A DNA stretch of 64,000 nucleotides from an uncultured Armatimonadota bacterium (GCA_903904815.1 CAIVDU010000085.1:1-64000), one strand, 5' to 3'. Positions 34,824 to 43,316 are shown, numbered from the stretch's first letter. Notes: generated by a model not told the origin, from the sequence alone. Program-made: numbers and translations.

Positions 34824-36209
34824 ATGCTGAGCGTGATGACGGCCCTTTTGATTGCCTCGGCCGGACGTGTTCCGGTCGCCCCCGATCCGGAACTCATGAA
34901 TGGGGCCTCACGAGAGGACCACGCTGGCTGGGTGATCGCCCACCTCAAGGGGACGCCGACTCAGATCGGATACCAACACGGATACCTTTTAGGCCCTGAA
35001 ATCAATGATGTCTTGGCCGGAATCAAGCTGTCGATCTCTCACGCGGAGAAGGGCGATGCCAAGTCGAATTACGAGTTCGATAAGGTGACCGCCCATGCCG
35101 TTTGCTGGGGTGGCGTACCCCAAGAGTTACGCGAGGAGATCGCGGGGATCGCCAGAGGAGTCCGAGACCGAGGCTACCATGTCGATACCGATGACATCCT
35201 GCTAATCAATGCAGGCGCCGATCTCGGCTACTACACCGACGAACTGCTTAATCGACGTAAAAAGGGAGCCCCGGTCAGTCACGCGGGCGACCACTGCTCC
35301 GCTTTCGTCGCCACCGGCAGCGCCACCAAAGACGGCAAGATCGTCATGGGCCATAACTGCTGGACCGATTACCTAAACGGTGAACGCGCCAATTCGATTC
35401 TCGACATCACGCCGCTCAATGGCAATCGCATTCTGATGGATTCCACCCCAGGAATCGTCGACTCTGGCGACGACTTTGGCATCAATTCCGCTGGCATCCT
35501 TCTCACCGAAACCACGATCAGCGAATTTCATGGCTTTGACGAAAAGGGGATTCCCGAGTTCGTCCGCATGCGCGAGGCGATGCAGTACGCCAACAGCATT
35601 GAGGACGTCGCTCGCATCTTCCGCACCCAAAACAACGGGGCCTACGCGAACATGTGGCTGATCGGAGATGTGAAGACCAACGAAATCGCCAAATTGGAAC
35701 TGGGCCTGAAATACACGCCTCTGACCAAATCCAAAGACGGCGTCTTCTACAGTGCGAACTATCCGGAAGATCCCAAACTGAGCGCCGAGGAGTGCGCGAC
35801 CGACACCAAGTTGGGTGAAAACCCATGCGCCGATCGCAAGAAGCGCTGGGAAGTTCTCGTGAACGAGACGAAGGGCAAAATCGACGCCAAGGTCGGCAAA
35901 GCGTTTCTCTCAGACCACTTCGATCAGGTCCACGCAAAGAGCGGCCCCTCACTGAGTTGCCTTTGCGGTCACGGCGAAAACGACGCCCGCCCCAACTACG
36001 GCGGGGGAGATAACGGAGCGACTTCGGGCAAGGTCGTGACCTCCGACATGGCCAACCACCTCGAGTTCTGGGCCCGCATGGGCCACCCCTGCGGCATTCC
36101 CTTCGTCGCCGCTGACTACCTCAACTCCCACAAAGATGACGCCTGGCAAAAACCCCTTCTAAGAGACATGCCAAGCGTCCCTTGGATCGTGGTGAAAAGG
36201 AAGAACTGA
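34824..36209 (+). CDS. C45/phospholipase B-like Ntn hydrolase
   Basis: 461 residues with a short hydrophobic start (MLSVMTALLIASAG) that may be a signal peptide. The Ntn-hydrolase core begins at DHCSAFVATGSATKDGKIVM, followed by GHNCWTDYLNGERAN; the Cys in DHCSAF (residue about 156) is the expected nucleophile. This is the pattern of the phospholipase B-like and acyl-CoA:6-APA acyltransferase (C45) families. Upstream, GTPTQIGYQHGYLLGPEI is the usual family prefix. It probably hydrolyses an amide or acyl ester outside the cytoplasm. The substrate is unknown. Transcribed alone from a TATAAT box touching the start, and followed by tRNA-Leu. Confidence 0.8.
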   Translation: MLSVMTALLIASAGRVPVAPDPELMNGASREDHAGWVIAHLKGTPTQIGYQHGYLLGPEINDVLAGIKLSISHAEKGDAKSNYEFDKVTAHAVCWGGVPQELREEIAGIARGVRDRGYHVDTDDILLINAGADLGYYTDELLNRRKKGAPVSHAGDHCSAFVATGSATKDGKIVMGHNCWTDYLNGERANSILDITPLNGNRILMDSTPGIVDSGDDFGINSAGILLTETTISEFHGFDEKGIPEFVRMREAMQYANSIEDVARIFRTQNNGAYANMWLIGDVKTNEIAKLELGLKYTPLTKSKDGVFYSANYPEDPKLSAEECATDTKLGENPCADRKKRWEVLVNETKGKIDAKVGKAFLSDHFDQVHAKSGPSLSCLCGHGENDARPNYGGGDNGATSGKVVTSDMANHLEFWARMGHPCGIPFVAADYLNSHKDDAWQKPLLRDMPSVPWIVVKRKN

Positions 36210-36298
36210 CCGGTGACCGTTCCATTAGGTGGGCTTTAGGCCGATCGCGCCAAAGCCCTTGCCTGTGCCCCGTCAGTTAAGGTACATTTTCTGAGCCC

Positions 36299-36382
<84 letters not shown>

Positions 36383-36385
<3 letters not shown>

Positions 36386-36454
36386 GTACGCGGGGACAAG
36401 ACCTTGTCCTTGAGAAGCTTGGATCGCGATAAAGGTTCGGCGAGCGCAGCGATC
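36383..36454 (+). repeat. 72-base direct repeat, copy 1, starting at the tRNA CCA end
   Basis: Begins with the tail of the tRNA (CCA at 36383-36385). Contains the inverted pair GGACAAG/CTTGTCC with a 2-base gap and a flanking GATCGC/GCGATC pair, so it can fold. Two bases differ from copy 2. Confidence 0.85.
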
Positions 36455-36477
36455 AAAGGGCTCATTTCGGAAATAAA

Positions 36478-36549
36478 CCAGTACGCGGGGACAAGACCTT
36501 GTCCTTGACAAGCTTGGATCGCGATAAATGTTCGGCGAGCGCAGCGATC
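36478..36549 (+). repeat. 72-base direct repeat, copy 2
   Basis: Same element 95 bases downstream of copy 1 with only two base differences (G to C, and G to T). It also starts with CCA, the same three bases that end the tRNA. The unit has the same internal inverted repeats. No ORF is convincing here. Confidence 0.85.
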
Positions 36550-36687
36550 CAGGAGCTTGGGCAGGCTCTACGCCACTCGTGGGGGCACCCTTTCTCTGAC
36601 CGACTTCAGGAGCACATTACCCTCACTCTGAGTCGGTAGTTCTCGCAGTTTCTAAATGGGCAAGTGCGGGTATCAATCTCGATAACC
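36550..36687. other. Non-coding stretch between the repeats and the acetyltransferase
   Basis: About 138 bases with no gene. Together with the repeats it fills the 302 bases between tRNA-Leu and the next ATG. A loose inverted similarity (CTGACCGACT and GAGTCGGTAG near 36597-36645) is visible, but I see no terminator or RNA I can name. Confidence 0.3.
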
Positions 36688-37422
36688 ATGCCGAGGCTCC
36701 TTACTGACCAACTTACGAGACTGGGCCTTCAGGTCGGCGACGTGGTGATGGTCCATTCGTCTTTCAAATCACTTGGAATCAGCGATCCCGAAGATGTCGT
36801 AAAGGCCCTACTGGAAGTCCTCGGACCTCGAGGGACGCTGATGATGCCCGCTCTGAGCTACGTACAGAAGCCGGCAGAGTTCCATGACAACCGGCTAACA
36901 CCCGGCTGCGTCGGATACCTTCCCGAATATTTCCGCACGAGGCCCGGCACCCGAAGGAGCCTGCACCCTACACACTCGGTGTGCGCCGTTGGACAGGATG
37001 TCCCAAGGATGCTCAACACTCATTCAGGTGATAACACGCCATGTGGAAGAAACTCGCCGTTCCGCTTACTGATCGAGCAGAAAGGAAAGATTCTGATGCT
37101 CGGATGCGGGCTAAAACCAAACACCACAATGCACGCGATTGAAGAGCTCGTTGCCCCGCCCTATCTGTACGGTCCGGAATTGGCATATACGCTCGTCGAC
37201 GAATCTGGCAAGGTGTTTCAAAAGTCGTATGTCACTCACGGCTTCGCCGGATATGTTCAGAGGTACGACCGAGTGGCAGAACTTCTTGACGAACCAAATT
37301 TACGGATGGGACTGGTCGGAAACGGCCTAAGTCATCTGATTGATGCGGAGGCACTTTGTCGTTCTAGCGAGCGAAAAATGCGCGACAATCCTTTCTTCTT
37401 TGTAGACCTAGAAACGGCCTGA
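36688..37422 (+). CDS. AAC(3)-family N-acetyltransferase
   Basis: 244 residues from the ATG; an in-frame GTG eight codons upstream is possible but adds nothing that fits the family. Motifs of the aminoglycoside 3-N-acetyltransferase (Antibiotic_NAT) family are kept: DVVMVHSSFKSLG, LGPRGTLMMPALSY, RSLHPTHSVCAVGQDV with the catalytic-type His, and MLGCGLKPNTTMHAIEE. Many chromosomal members (YokD, FrbF-like) acetylate unknown amines rather than antibiotics, so resistance should not be assumed. It is next to a repeat-bearing tRNA and a gene remnant, a site that looks like an insertion-prone spot. Confidence 0.85.
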   Translation: MPRLLTDQLTRLGLQVGDVVMVHSSFKSLGISDPEDVVKALLEVLGPRGTLMMPALSYVQKPAEFHDNRLTPGCVGYLPEYFRTRPGTRRSLHPTHSVCAVGQDVPRMLNTHSGDNTPCGRNSPFRLLIEQKGKILMLGCGLKPNTTMHAIEELVAPPYLYGPELAYTLVDESGKVFQKSYVTHGFAGYVQRYDRVAELLDEPNLRMGLVGNGLSHLIDAEALCRSSERKMRDNPFFFVDLETA

Positions 37423-37433
37423 TACACTGCGAG

Positions 37434-37439
37434 TATCTT
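37434..37439 (+). promoter_or_regulatory. -10 box (TATCTT), leaderless-type
   Basis: TATCTT 7 bases before the ATG at 37447; the sialidase remnant may still be transcribed. Confidence 0.35.
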
Positions 37440-37446
37440 GCCCGCC

Positions 37447-37797
37447 ATGGTTGCTTCCCTACTGCTGGTTCTGTACGCACCAAACCCTATCGACGCAATT
37501 CCTGACTTCACCGACGTCTTCAAGACCGGTGACGGTGGTTTCCAGAACATCCGGATTCCGTCATTAGTGGTCACCAACCATCGAGTCGTTCTCGCGTTTG
37601 CCGAAGGTAGAAAGGGACGAGAATCGGACCAAGCACAGAACAAGATTCTCTTACGAAGCAGCTCGGATCTGGGACGAACTTGGGGCCCGGTTCAGGTCAT
37701 CGCGGATGACGCGGACAACTCACTCAACAACCCCTGCGCGGTGGTTGACCGGCAAAGAGGAATAAACTGCGGAGACAAGCTTGACGAGAGTGGATGA
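37447..37797 (+). pseudogene. Sialidase (neuraminidase-like) N-terminal remnant
   Basis: 116 residues from the ATG. A signal-like start (MVASLLLVLYAPNPIDA) is followed by the opening of a sialidase propeller: GGFQNIRIPSLVV with the RIP motif, LAFAEGRKGRESDQAQNK, and one Asp-box SSDLGRTWGP. The family normally continues for another 250-300 residues; here it stops after VVDRQRGINCGDKL and no later piece is visible in any frame nearby. It is therefore most likely a 3'-truncated gene. The break point is near 37755. It could be made as a short secreted peptide, but without the propeller it cannot be active. Confidence 0.7.
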
Positions 37798-38038
37798 GTA
37801 CTGGCCGGTTGGAGGTAAAGCCCTGCTCCTGGTTTGGGCGGGTTGCTTAGCTGCTCGGGTCGGGGTGAAAGAATCTCACAGGCAGAAAGCTCGCTACTGG
37901 TCTGTCCAAATCGAGGTAAGCGCTTTGCTGTTGTTCCTCATTGGACTCGTTCTTTGGCCCATCCACGTTTCTGCCGGGCCAGAGAACAAAAGAACACGTC
38001 GTTTGGTCACGAATCCGACTTCCTATTCCGATCCCTGA
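37781..38038 (+). CDS. Doubtful small membrane ORF
   Basis: 85 residues from TTG, overlapping the end of the sialidase remnant by 17 bases. It has a clear hydrophobic helix (SALLLFLIGLVLWPIHV) and a weaker one (ALLLVWAGCLAARVG). No family recognised and no Shine-Dalgarno or -10 box at the start. It may be part of the damaged region or a real short membrane protein. A second ORF in another frame (37834-38073) has no such pattern and looks like a shadow. Confidence 0.25.
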   Translation: MTRVDEYWPVGGKALLLVWAGCLAARVGVKESHRQKARYWSVQIEVSALLLFLIGLVLWPIHVSAGPENKRTRRLVTNPTSYSDP

Positions 38039-38070
38039 AGGTCATAGTTGAACAATGCAGCCAATGGTTG

Positions 38071-38076
38071 TAGCAT
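38071..38076 (+). promoter_or_regulatory. -10 box (TAGCAT), leaderless-type or near-leaderless
   Basis: TAGCAT with 9 bases to the ATG at 38086. The spacer contains GAGG, which could also act as a Shine-Dalgarno, so the reading is ambiguous. Confidence 0.3.
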
Positions 38077-38085
38077 GAGGTCCTG

Positions 38086-38487
38086 ATGCAAACACCACCC
38101 GACGGCACAGTTGCTTATCCTCGCCAAAATCCGAACGATGATCGTCTGGTCCTGAAGGAAGTAGCGGTAACCCAAAAGCACATTCTGTATTGCGTTCTGG
38201 GGCAGTTTGGAGTTGGCATCTTGAACGCCATCGCCGGCGCAGCCCAACTCACCGCCTTGGCATTCCTAGACATTGCTCTGGCTCTGGGCTTACTTGTCTT
38301 CATGATCATTTCTGTGATCAAGCTGACGAAGGCGCTGAACCTATCCGCAGTGATCTACGCGATCCTCATGTTTGTTCCGTGCGTTTCACTCATTGTGTTG
38401 CTGATCCTTAACGGAAAGGCAACTGAGCGCCTCAAGCAAGCCGGAATCAAAGTTGGGCTACTTGGGGCTGACCCGAACTCGATCTAG
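38086..38487 (+). CDS. Small multi-pass membrane protein
   Basis: 133 residues. A 30-residue polar start is followed by about three or four transmembrane helices: HILYCVLGQFGVGILNAIAG, LAFLDIALALGLLVFMIISV and VIYAILMFVPCVSLIVLLIL. The C-terminus (NGKATERLKQAGIKVGLLGA) is a short cytoplasmic tail of a form common in small bacterial membrane proteins of unknown role. I do not recognise a named family with certainty. It lies between the damaged sialidase region and an outer-membrane barrel gene facing it. Confidence 0.7.
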   Translation: MQTPPDGTVAYPRQNPNDDRLVLKEVAVTQKHILYCVLGQFGVGILNAIAGAAQLTALAFLDIALALGLLVFMIISVIKLTKALNLSAVIYAILMFVPCVSLIVLLILNGKATERLKQAGIKVGLLGADPNSI

Positions 38488-38509
38488 TTCCGAGCAAACA
38501 TGAATATGG

Positions 38510-38537
38510 CGCTCACTGTCATGAATGATAGTGGGCG
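38510..38537. terminator. Hairpin between convergent genes
   Basis: A 13-bp stem (CGCTCACTGTCAT with its partner ATGATAGTGGGCG, two G-T wobbles) around a 2-base loop. It lies between the stop codons of a plus-strand and a minus-strand gene. There is no T-run, so a terminator role is only suggested by position. Confidence 0.35.
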
Positions 38538-38591
38538 TCCCTGGAATTGGCCCTGATCGTCAGTTGCTGGCTGCGGACTGCATGCTCTAGA

Positions 38592-40241
38592 TCAGAACCG
38601 ATAGGTGTACTGCATGGCAACCAAGCCGCCCTTGGCATTCGGTTGATTGAGACCAGGAAAAGCTTCGAATGTATTGTTAGAATTCCCGCTGTTGTAGTCG
38701 CTTAACTCGAAAAGAACCGAGAGCCGAGACCGATCACCCCACTCGTAAAAATACGACACGTCATACCAGTGAGCCACCGGAGACGTCGCGGGATACCCGA
38801 AAGATGGCTGGCCGGCAAGCGAATACGTCGCCGTGTCTGCGCCCACTCCAAGTCCGGACTTCGCGCCGGGAGCGAGCTGAACTCCGACTCGGTAGTGGGT
38901 GAGAGTGTCGGCGGAGGAGAGACCCGCCTTGCTCTCAAAATCTCCTTGATAGTAACTAATCAACTGCCCATCCCCAGTGCCGTTTTGGGTGTCTGCAGTT
39001 GTAACAAGCGTCAAGAACCGAGTCGGCGAGTAGCTCAGGCTTGTGTAGGACCCCTTGATCCCGACCGGGTTCCACCAGTCCCCAATTCGTCCCCAATCAC
39101 CAGGTGCTCCGAATTGTGCGTCGATCTGGCGGAAGCCGATGGTTCCTTTGACCGGCCCCAAGTTTGCGTCGGCTTCAGCGTATGCGGCGACGTTATCCTT
39201 GCTGTTGATCGATGCAGATTGTCTGAAGAGGTCCGATTTGGCGTAAGCCATGCGTACCGGAAAACCCAATACCGTCCCGTTCACTTGGAGGCCATAAACT
39301 TGCTGACTGTCTGCCAGCGTTGGAGTCACTAATGGGTCAGTTGTAGAAGTCGGAAAGCTACTTGCTCCAAGCTTTAAATATGTGAGTTGGGCCGTCCCAA
39401 ACCTTGGGATGTCTGATTTCCAGTCAAGACCAACAATATTGTGAACCTGGAAGAGCGCCGATCCCGACAGCCCCTGCGGACGTCCTGACGTGAAGCCGGC
39501 TGTTGAGAACATCGCTCCTGCGGAACTTACCAACGGCTGGACGGGTCCGAATCCAAAGACTGAACCACTCATATTAGATGTGGCCGCTACCAATGTCGCC
39601 TTTCCAAACTTGCCCGTCGCGTAGAAACGCGCACCATCGAGATAGTAAGCACCATTGTTCCAACGCTCGTTAACGAAATACGGGGCCACATTGGTTCGCT
39701 GTAGGAACAGGGGCCCGAATCGTTCTCCAAACCGGCCGAGTTCCATGCCGATTTCCGTGCCGTGAGCTGTCTTCGATGTGATCATCGAAAGGTCTTGTAA
39801 GTAGCCGCTGAAAGAGGAGGATACAAAGGGCGTCCCCGGCTGAGGAGTCGACTGGCTTCCGAATCCGGCGTATGGCGCGGTAGGAGTGCCAATCGTATTT
39901 CCGATGATGAACTCGCCGTGATAGCGAGGTCCACGTGTCGCCTTCGAAGTAAATTGGAAACTGAGTTCGTCCATCGACGTCGTGTCTCCGGCAAATGACA
40001 GCGGACTCAGGGTCGAGCGAGAAATTCCCGTAGGACGCCCGTCAATCGTAAGGCCGTATTGGTGGTCCATACCAAACCCTGAGAGCGTCAGCACATCGAG
40101 CCGACCAGATATATCGAACAAAGTCGGCATCGTCGTTGAAGCAGGCTTCGAACTCTGAAGTCCAGGGTGATTGGAGCCGGCAAGATGCTCCGCAGCCAAG
40201 GACCGGGAAACGACACTCGCGAATATTGGAAACACGATCAT
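38592..40241 (-). CDS. Outer-membrane beta-barrel protein (porin-like)
   Basis: 549 residues. A signal-like start (MIVFPIFASVVSRSLAA) precedes a Ser/Pro/Thr-rich 20-residue stretch. The rest is alternating aromatic/polar beta-strand sequence with frequent Gly and Tyr turns (ELSFQFTSKATRGPRYHGEF, AYYLDGARFYATGKF, GGLVAMQYTYRF). The last residue is Phe, part of the C-terminal aromatic signal recognised by the BAM machinery, and several strands have the x-aromatic-x-aromatic end form. No recognised channel family; a porin or uptake barrel is likely. It sits beside the sugar-hydrolase region, so carbohydrate uptake is possible. Confidence 0.65.
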   Translation of the reverse strand: MIVFPIFASVVSRSLAAEHLAGSNHPGLQSSKPASTTMPTLFDISGRLDVLTLSGFGMDHQYGLTIDGRPTGISRSTLSPLSFAGDTTSMDELSFQFTSKATRGPRYHGEFIIGNTIGTPTAPYAGFGSQSTPQPGTPFVSSSFSGYLQDLSMITSKTAHGTEIGMELGRFGERFGPLFLQRTNVAPYFVNERWNNGAYYLDGARFYATGKFGKATLVAATSNMSGSVFGFGPVQPLVSSAGAMFSTAGFTSGRPQGLSGSALFQVHNIVGLDWKSDIPRFGTAQLTYLKLGASSFPTSTTDPLVTPTLADSQQVYGLQVNGTVLGFPVRMAYAKSDLFRQSASINSKDNVAAYAEADANLGPVKGTIGFRQIDAQFGAPGDWGRIGDWWNPVGIKGSYTSLSYSPTRFLTLVTTADTQNGTGDGQLISYYQGDFESKAGLSSADTLTHYRVGVQLAPGAKSGLGVGADTATYSLAGQPSFGYPATSPVAHWYDVSYFYEWGDRSRLSVLFELSDYNSGNSNNTFEAFPGLNQPNAKGGLVAMQYTYRF

Positions 40242-40340
40242 AGGTTTGCTCTTATAGACAACGCGTCAGTTGTAAATATGCCCCGCAATCCTACACGTCG
40301 AGTCCATATTTGACAAGTGCTCGGAAGAGGAGTTTGTCAA

Positions 40341-40862
40341 CTAGAACCTCATCCGTTCGCCCTTACAAATCGCCTTTCCGCTGCCAGGTATTGGCTTACC
40401 GTGCTCGTCCCTAAGGACGAAAGTGATCGTGGAAGTATAGGAATCGCCATCCGCCGACAGCTTGACCCGTTCTTTCAGCACGCCAATCCCGCCCGGGGTC
40501 CAACCTCCACCGCCCACGACATCTTCAAACTTCGTGGGCGGCTTTGTATTGAAGTATTCGTATCGCAATTCGAAATCGTGGCGGCCAATCTTGCGCCAAA
40601 TGCCATACGCGGGGGTGACCGGCGGGTTCTCATCATAGTTCGCCGACTCAGTCAGGGTCCCTCCCTCGTTGAAAGCGATGAGAAACTTCAGATCCTTCAC
40701 CGCCGCGTAAGGACCGTCAACAAACTGAACACTCGCTCTCCAAGTCCCTTGGAGTGAATGAGACTTCCCTTTCGATTGATGATCATTGACCGAAGCATGT
40801 GCAACGGTGACACCGAGAGCCGAAGCGAGAGCCATACCGAAAAATCCAGTCTTGAGGAACAT
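40341..40862 (-). CDS. Secreted lipocalin-like protein of unknown function
   Basis: 173 residues. Signal peptide (FFGMALASALGVTVAHA) with cleavage near residue 24. The mature part starts LQGTWRASVQFVDG and has eight or so beta strands with a repeated pattern (GGTLTESANYDENP, GIWRKIGRHDFELRYEYF, VKLSADGDSYTSTITFVLRD). This resembles small secreted lipocalin-like proteins, in which a Gly-x-Trp near the start is common. Start ATG with TAGAAT 6 bases ahead. Divergent from a GH140-type hydrolase with a shared 91-base region holding a 17-base inverted repeat. Confidence 0.7.
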   Translation of the reverse strand: MFLKTGFFGMALASALGVTVAHASVNDHQSKGKSHSLQGTWRASVQFVDGPYAAVKDLKFLIAFNEGGTLTESANYDENPPVTPAYGIWRKIGRHDFELRYEYFNTKPPTKFEDVVGGGGWTPGGIGVLKERVKLSADGDSYTSTITFVLRDEHGKPIPGSGKAICKGERMRF

Positions 40863-40868
40863 GTGCGC

Positions 40869-40874
40869 ATTCTA
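40869..40874 (-). promoter_or_regulatory. -10 box (TAGAAT), leaderless-type
   Basis: Minus-strand TAGAAT with 6 bases to the ATG at 40862; transcription would start on the start codon. Confidence 0.55.
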
Positions 40875-40879
40875 ACTAA

Positions 40880-40896
40880 ATTGAAACATTTTCAAT
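40880..40896. promoter_or_regulatory. Operator-like inverted repeat
   Basis: ATTGAAA-CAT-TTTCAAT, a perfect 7+3+7 inverted repeat in the divergent region, immediately upstream of one -10 box and 38 bases before another (TAGAAT at 40934, facing the hydrolase). The half-site TGAAA/TTTCA is like operators of LacI-type regulators, though the spacing is odd-numbered. A regulator bound here could act on both genes. Confidence 0.45.
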
Positions 40897-40953
40897 AGCG
40901 CTCAGCCAAGAGCAACCTAGTGGCCCAGCGATCTAGAATCTGGCGATCCACTC

Positions 40954-42342
40954 ATGAAACAACTCCGAAAGATTGAAGTCAGCGACCAGAATCCCCACCT
41001 TCTCGCTACGGATGATGGCAAGCCGTTTCTCGTACTTGGCGACACGGCATGGGAGCTGTTTCACCGCCTCGATCTTGCCGAAATTGAACGCTATTTTCAG
41101 GTTCGTGCCCACCAGGGATTCAACTTCGTTTGGGCAAATCTCCTCCCCGAATTCGATGGACTTCGGGTCCCGAATCGACAGGGAGATTTGCCACTTCACG
41201 ATGCCAACCCTGCCCTTCCCAATGAGCAATATTTCGCATTTGTGGATGAGGTCCTAGATCTCGCGGCCAGCTATGACATTTACGTCGGGCTTCTCCCGGC
41301 GTGGGGAGACAAATTGACCGCGCCCTGGGGCGCAGGTCCGCGGATATTCGGGCTCGATAACTTAGACGTTGCCGAGGAGTACGCTCGGTGGCTCGGCAAC
41401 CGCTATGCCGACCGCACCAACATCATGTGGGTTTTGGGCGGAGATCGGCCTGCGAAAGTGTTTGGCGATCCAGACCAGTTTCCGATGAAAAACGCACTCG
41501 AAGCCGGGCTGCCGGCCGACATTGACTGGACCCCAATCTGGCGCGCAATGGCCAGAGGGTTAAAGAGTGGTGGGGCAAATCAACCGGTCACTTACCACCC
41601 CCAAGGGGGAACCGTGTCGTCGTCTCAGTTCCTTCATGAAGAACCATGGCTGGACATCAATGCCATCCAGTCTGGCCACGGCGGCGGCCACGACGTCCCC
41701 ATTTGGGATTCGATCTCCCGGGACTATCACATGTCGCCCCCAAAGCCAACCCTTGATGCGGAGCCGAACTACGAAGACAGCCCCGTCAGCCCCTGGCCAA
41801 CCTGGGATCCCGCCACCGGGTTCTTCGATGATTTGGACGTGAGGAAACAGATCTATCGATCGATTTTCGCCGGGGGTTGTGGAGTGATCTACGGAAATCA
41901 CTGCGTTTGGCAATTTGCCAGCGATCTCTACGACCCCGTTCTGGAAGTGCTATTCGACTGGAGGACCGCTTTGCACCGACCCGGAGCCGAGAGCCTTCGT
42001 TACCTAGCATCCCTCTTAGGCAAACTCGATCTCCTCAAATCGACGCCCGATCAATCGCGAATTGTCGGGGACCCTGGGACAGGCTCTGCCCGTGCCCAGG
42101 CCATTCGCACTGAGGACGTCACGCTGGTCTACATTCCGGACGGACGAGCCATCGAGATCGATCTCGATTGGGCAGGTGCCGAGCCGGTCATCATGCAGGA
42201 GTTCGATCCCAGCAACGGCTCTTCAGCGGATTTGCCCAAGCCAATTAAGGGGCAAGCATCCGTCACAGTCGCCGCGTACGCGGCACGCCGAGACCGCGTC
42301 GTAGTGATCCAAAAACGTACATCGGTAGCCCAATTGCTGTGA
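40954..42342 (+). CDS. DUF4038 glycoside hydrolase (GH140-like)
   Basis: 462 residues. A TIM-barrel of the DUF4038 type covers about 15-365: FLVLGDTAWELFHRL, then WANLLPEFDG, YDIYVGLLPAWGD, IMWVLGGDRPAK with the likely acid Asp, and TLDAEPNYEDSP with the likely Glu. The C-terminal 90 residues form a beta domain (DUF5060/collagen-binding-like, about 375-455; TLVYIPDGRAIEIDLDWAGA). Characterised GH140 members are apiosidases that act on rhamnogalacturonan II. No signal peptide, so it would act on imported fragments. Divergent from a secreted protein; a GH127 arabinofuranosidase is 3 kb away. Confidence 0.85.
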   Translation: MKQLRKIEVSDQNPHLLATDDGKPFLVLGDTAWELFHRLDLAEIERYFQVRAHQGFNFVWANLLPEFDGLRVPNRQGDLPLHDANPALPNEQYFAFVDEVLDLAASYDIYVGLLPAWGDKLTAPWGAGPRIFGLDNLDVAEEYARWLGNRYADRTNIMWVLGGDRPAKVFGDPDQFPMKNALEAGLPADIDWTPIWRAMARGLKSGGANQPVTYHPQGGTVSSSQFLHEEPWLDINAIQSGHGGGHDVPIWDSISRDYHMSPPKPTLDAEPNYEDSPVSPWPTWDPATGFFDDLDVRKQIYRSIFAGGCGVIYGNHCVWQFASDLYDPVLEVLFDWRTALHRPGAESLRYLASLLGKLDLLKSTPDQSRIVGDPGTGSARAQAIRTEDVTLVYIPDGRAIEIDLDWAGAEPVIMQEFDPSNGSSADLPKPIKGQASVTVAAYAARRDRVVVIQKRTSVAQLL

Positions 42343-42413
42343 CTTTCCGGTTCATCTTAAAGAACTTGGCAAGAAGTGTCGATTCGAGTTGTTCGAGTTC
42401 GACTATGTTCTAG

Positions 42414-42444
42414 GTAGGGCTAGAAGCCACATCGGAGGCCCTAC
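42414..42444 (+). promoter_or_regulatory. Leader hairpin before the YCII-domain gene
   Basis: GTAGGGC (42414-42420) pairs with GCCCTAC (42438-42444) across a 17-base loop, ending 15 bases before the ATG and just ahead of the Shine-Dalgarno GAGAGGAG. It may influence translation or mRNA stability; no known riboswitch pattern. Confidence 0.3.
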
Positions 42445-42459
42445 TAGAGAGGAGATAAC

Positions 42460-42798
42460 ATGAAATTCTTGTGTTTGGGATATCTCGACGTGACGTCATT
42501 TGACGCAGAGTCTGAAGAAGTGAAGGCGGAAGTGCTCAAGAAGTGCTTCGCTCAATGCGTCCCGTTTAGAGCTACGGGCAAGGTCGTCGAAGAGGAGGCG
42601 TTGCAGGGTATTCGCACGTCGAAATCGATCCGGGCAGTTAACGGCGTCCCGACGGTCACCGATGGACCCTTTACCGAGACGAAAGAGCAACTGGGCAGCT
42701 ACTTTATCGTCGACGCGCCCGATATCGACGACGCAGTTCGCGTAGCTTCGCTCCATCCTGCCGCCCTTTTCGGCGAACACTACGGCTTCGGAATCTAG
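42460..42798 (+). CDS. YCII-related (DGPF-domain) protein
   Basis: 112 residues with a strong Shine-Dalgarno (GAGAGGAG, 6 bases before the ATG), one of the few clear ones in the window. The family signature TDGPFTETKEQLGSYFIVDA is complete, with the alpha/beta ferredoxin-like fold and DIDDAVRVASLHPAAL after it. YCII proteins are small enzymes or regulators of unknown chemistry, often next to ECF sigma factors. No sigma gene is next to this copy. The following gene is a DinB-family protein, a combination seen in other genomes. Confidence 0.9.
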   Translation: MKFLCLGYLDVTSFDAESEEVKAEVLKKCFAQCVPFRATGKVVEEEALQGIRTSKSIRAVNGVPTVTDGPFTETKEQLGSYFIVDAPDIDDAVRVASLHPAALFGEHYGFGI

Positions 42799-42854
42799 GT
42801 ACGACCGATCCAGTAGGATCAATCCACGATCAGCACAGCTATCAAACCAAAGCT

Positions 42855-43316
42855 ATGGAAATCAAGACAACCACGCTAAACGCATTCATAGGTGCTTGCG
42901 GCATGTTCGCCAAAGACCTGGAAGCACTTCCAGAGGAAGCGTTCACGAAGTGCTTCGGATCGAAGGTTCGGACTGTGGCGGACATCGTTCACGAAGTTAA
43001 TCTCGTCAATGACCATGTCGGCATGGTTATGCGTGGTGAGAAACCCTTCGAATGGCCGGAAGGCGACTGGATAAGGGCCCCCGTGGAATTCAACACGAAA
43101 ACCGTCATCATAAAGGCATTCCAAGACTCCTCCAACCGGATCATCGAAACCATCAACTCCATGACAGAAGCGGATCTGGAAGGCACTGTCCAGACCGAGC
43201 ACGGTGAAAGAACCCGGTTCGAACGGTGCCGCTTTATGACCCTGCACATCTGGTACCACAGCGGACAACTTAACTTCGTCCAAACCCTCCTGGGTGACGA
43301 TGGCTGGCATTGGTAG
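42855..43316 (+). CDS. DinB-family protein
   Basis: 153 residues, a four-helix bundle of the DinB/YfiT-like superfamily. Helix 1 (NAFIGACGMFAKDLEALPEE), helix 2 with the metal-ligand pattern TVADIVHEVNLVNDHV, and helix 4 with MTLHIWYHSGQLNFVQTLLG, where HxxxH supplies metal ligands. Such enzymes use metal and low-molecular-weight thiols in transfer reactions. Start ATG has no Shine-Dalgarno and no close -10 box; it may be coupled to the YCII gene 56 bases upstream. Confidence 0.88.
   Translation: MEIKTTTLNAFIGACGMFAKDLEALPEEAFTKCFGSKVRTVADIVHEVNLVNDHVGMVMRGEKPFEWPEGDWIRAPVEFNTKTVIIKAFQDSSNRIIETINSMTEADLEGTVQTEHGERTRFERCRFMTLHIWYHSGQLNFVQTLLGDDGWHW

Noticed and set aside
36688-37422. Aminoglycoside resistance gene
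   Set aside because: It belongs to the AAC(3) family, but chromosomal members often have other substrates; resistance cannot be read from sequence.
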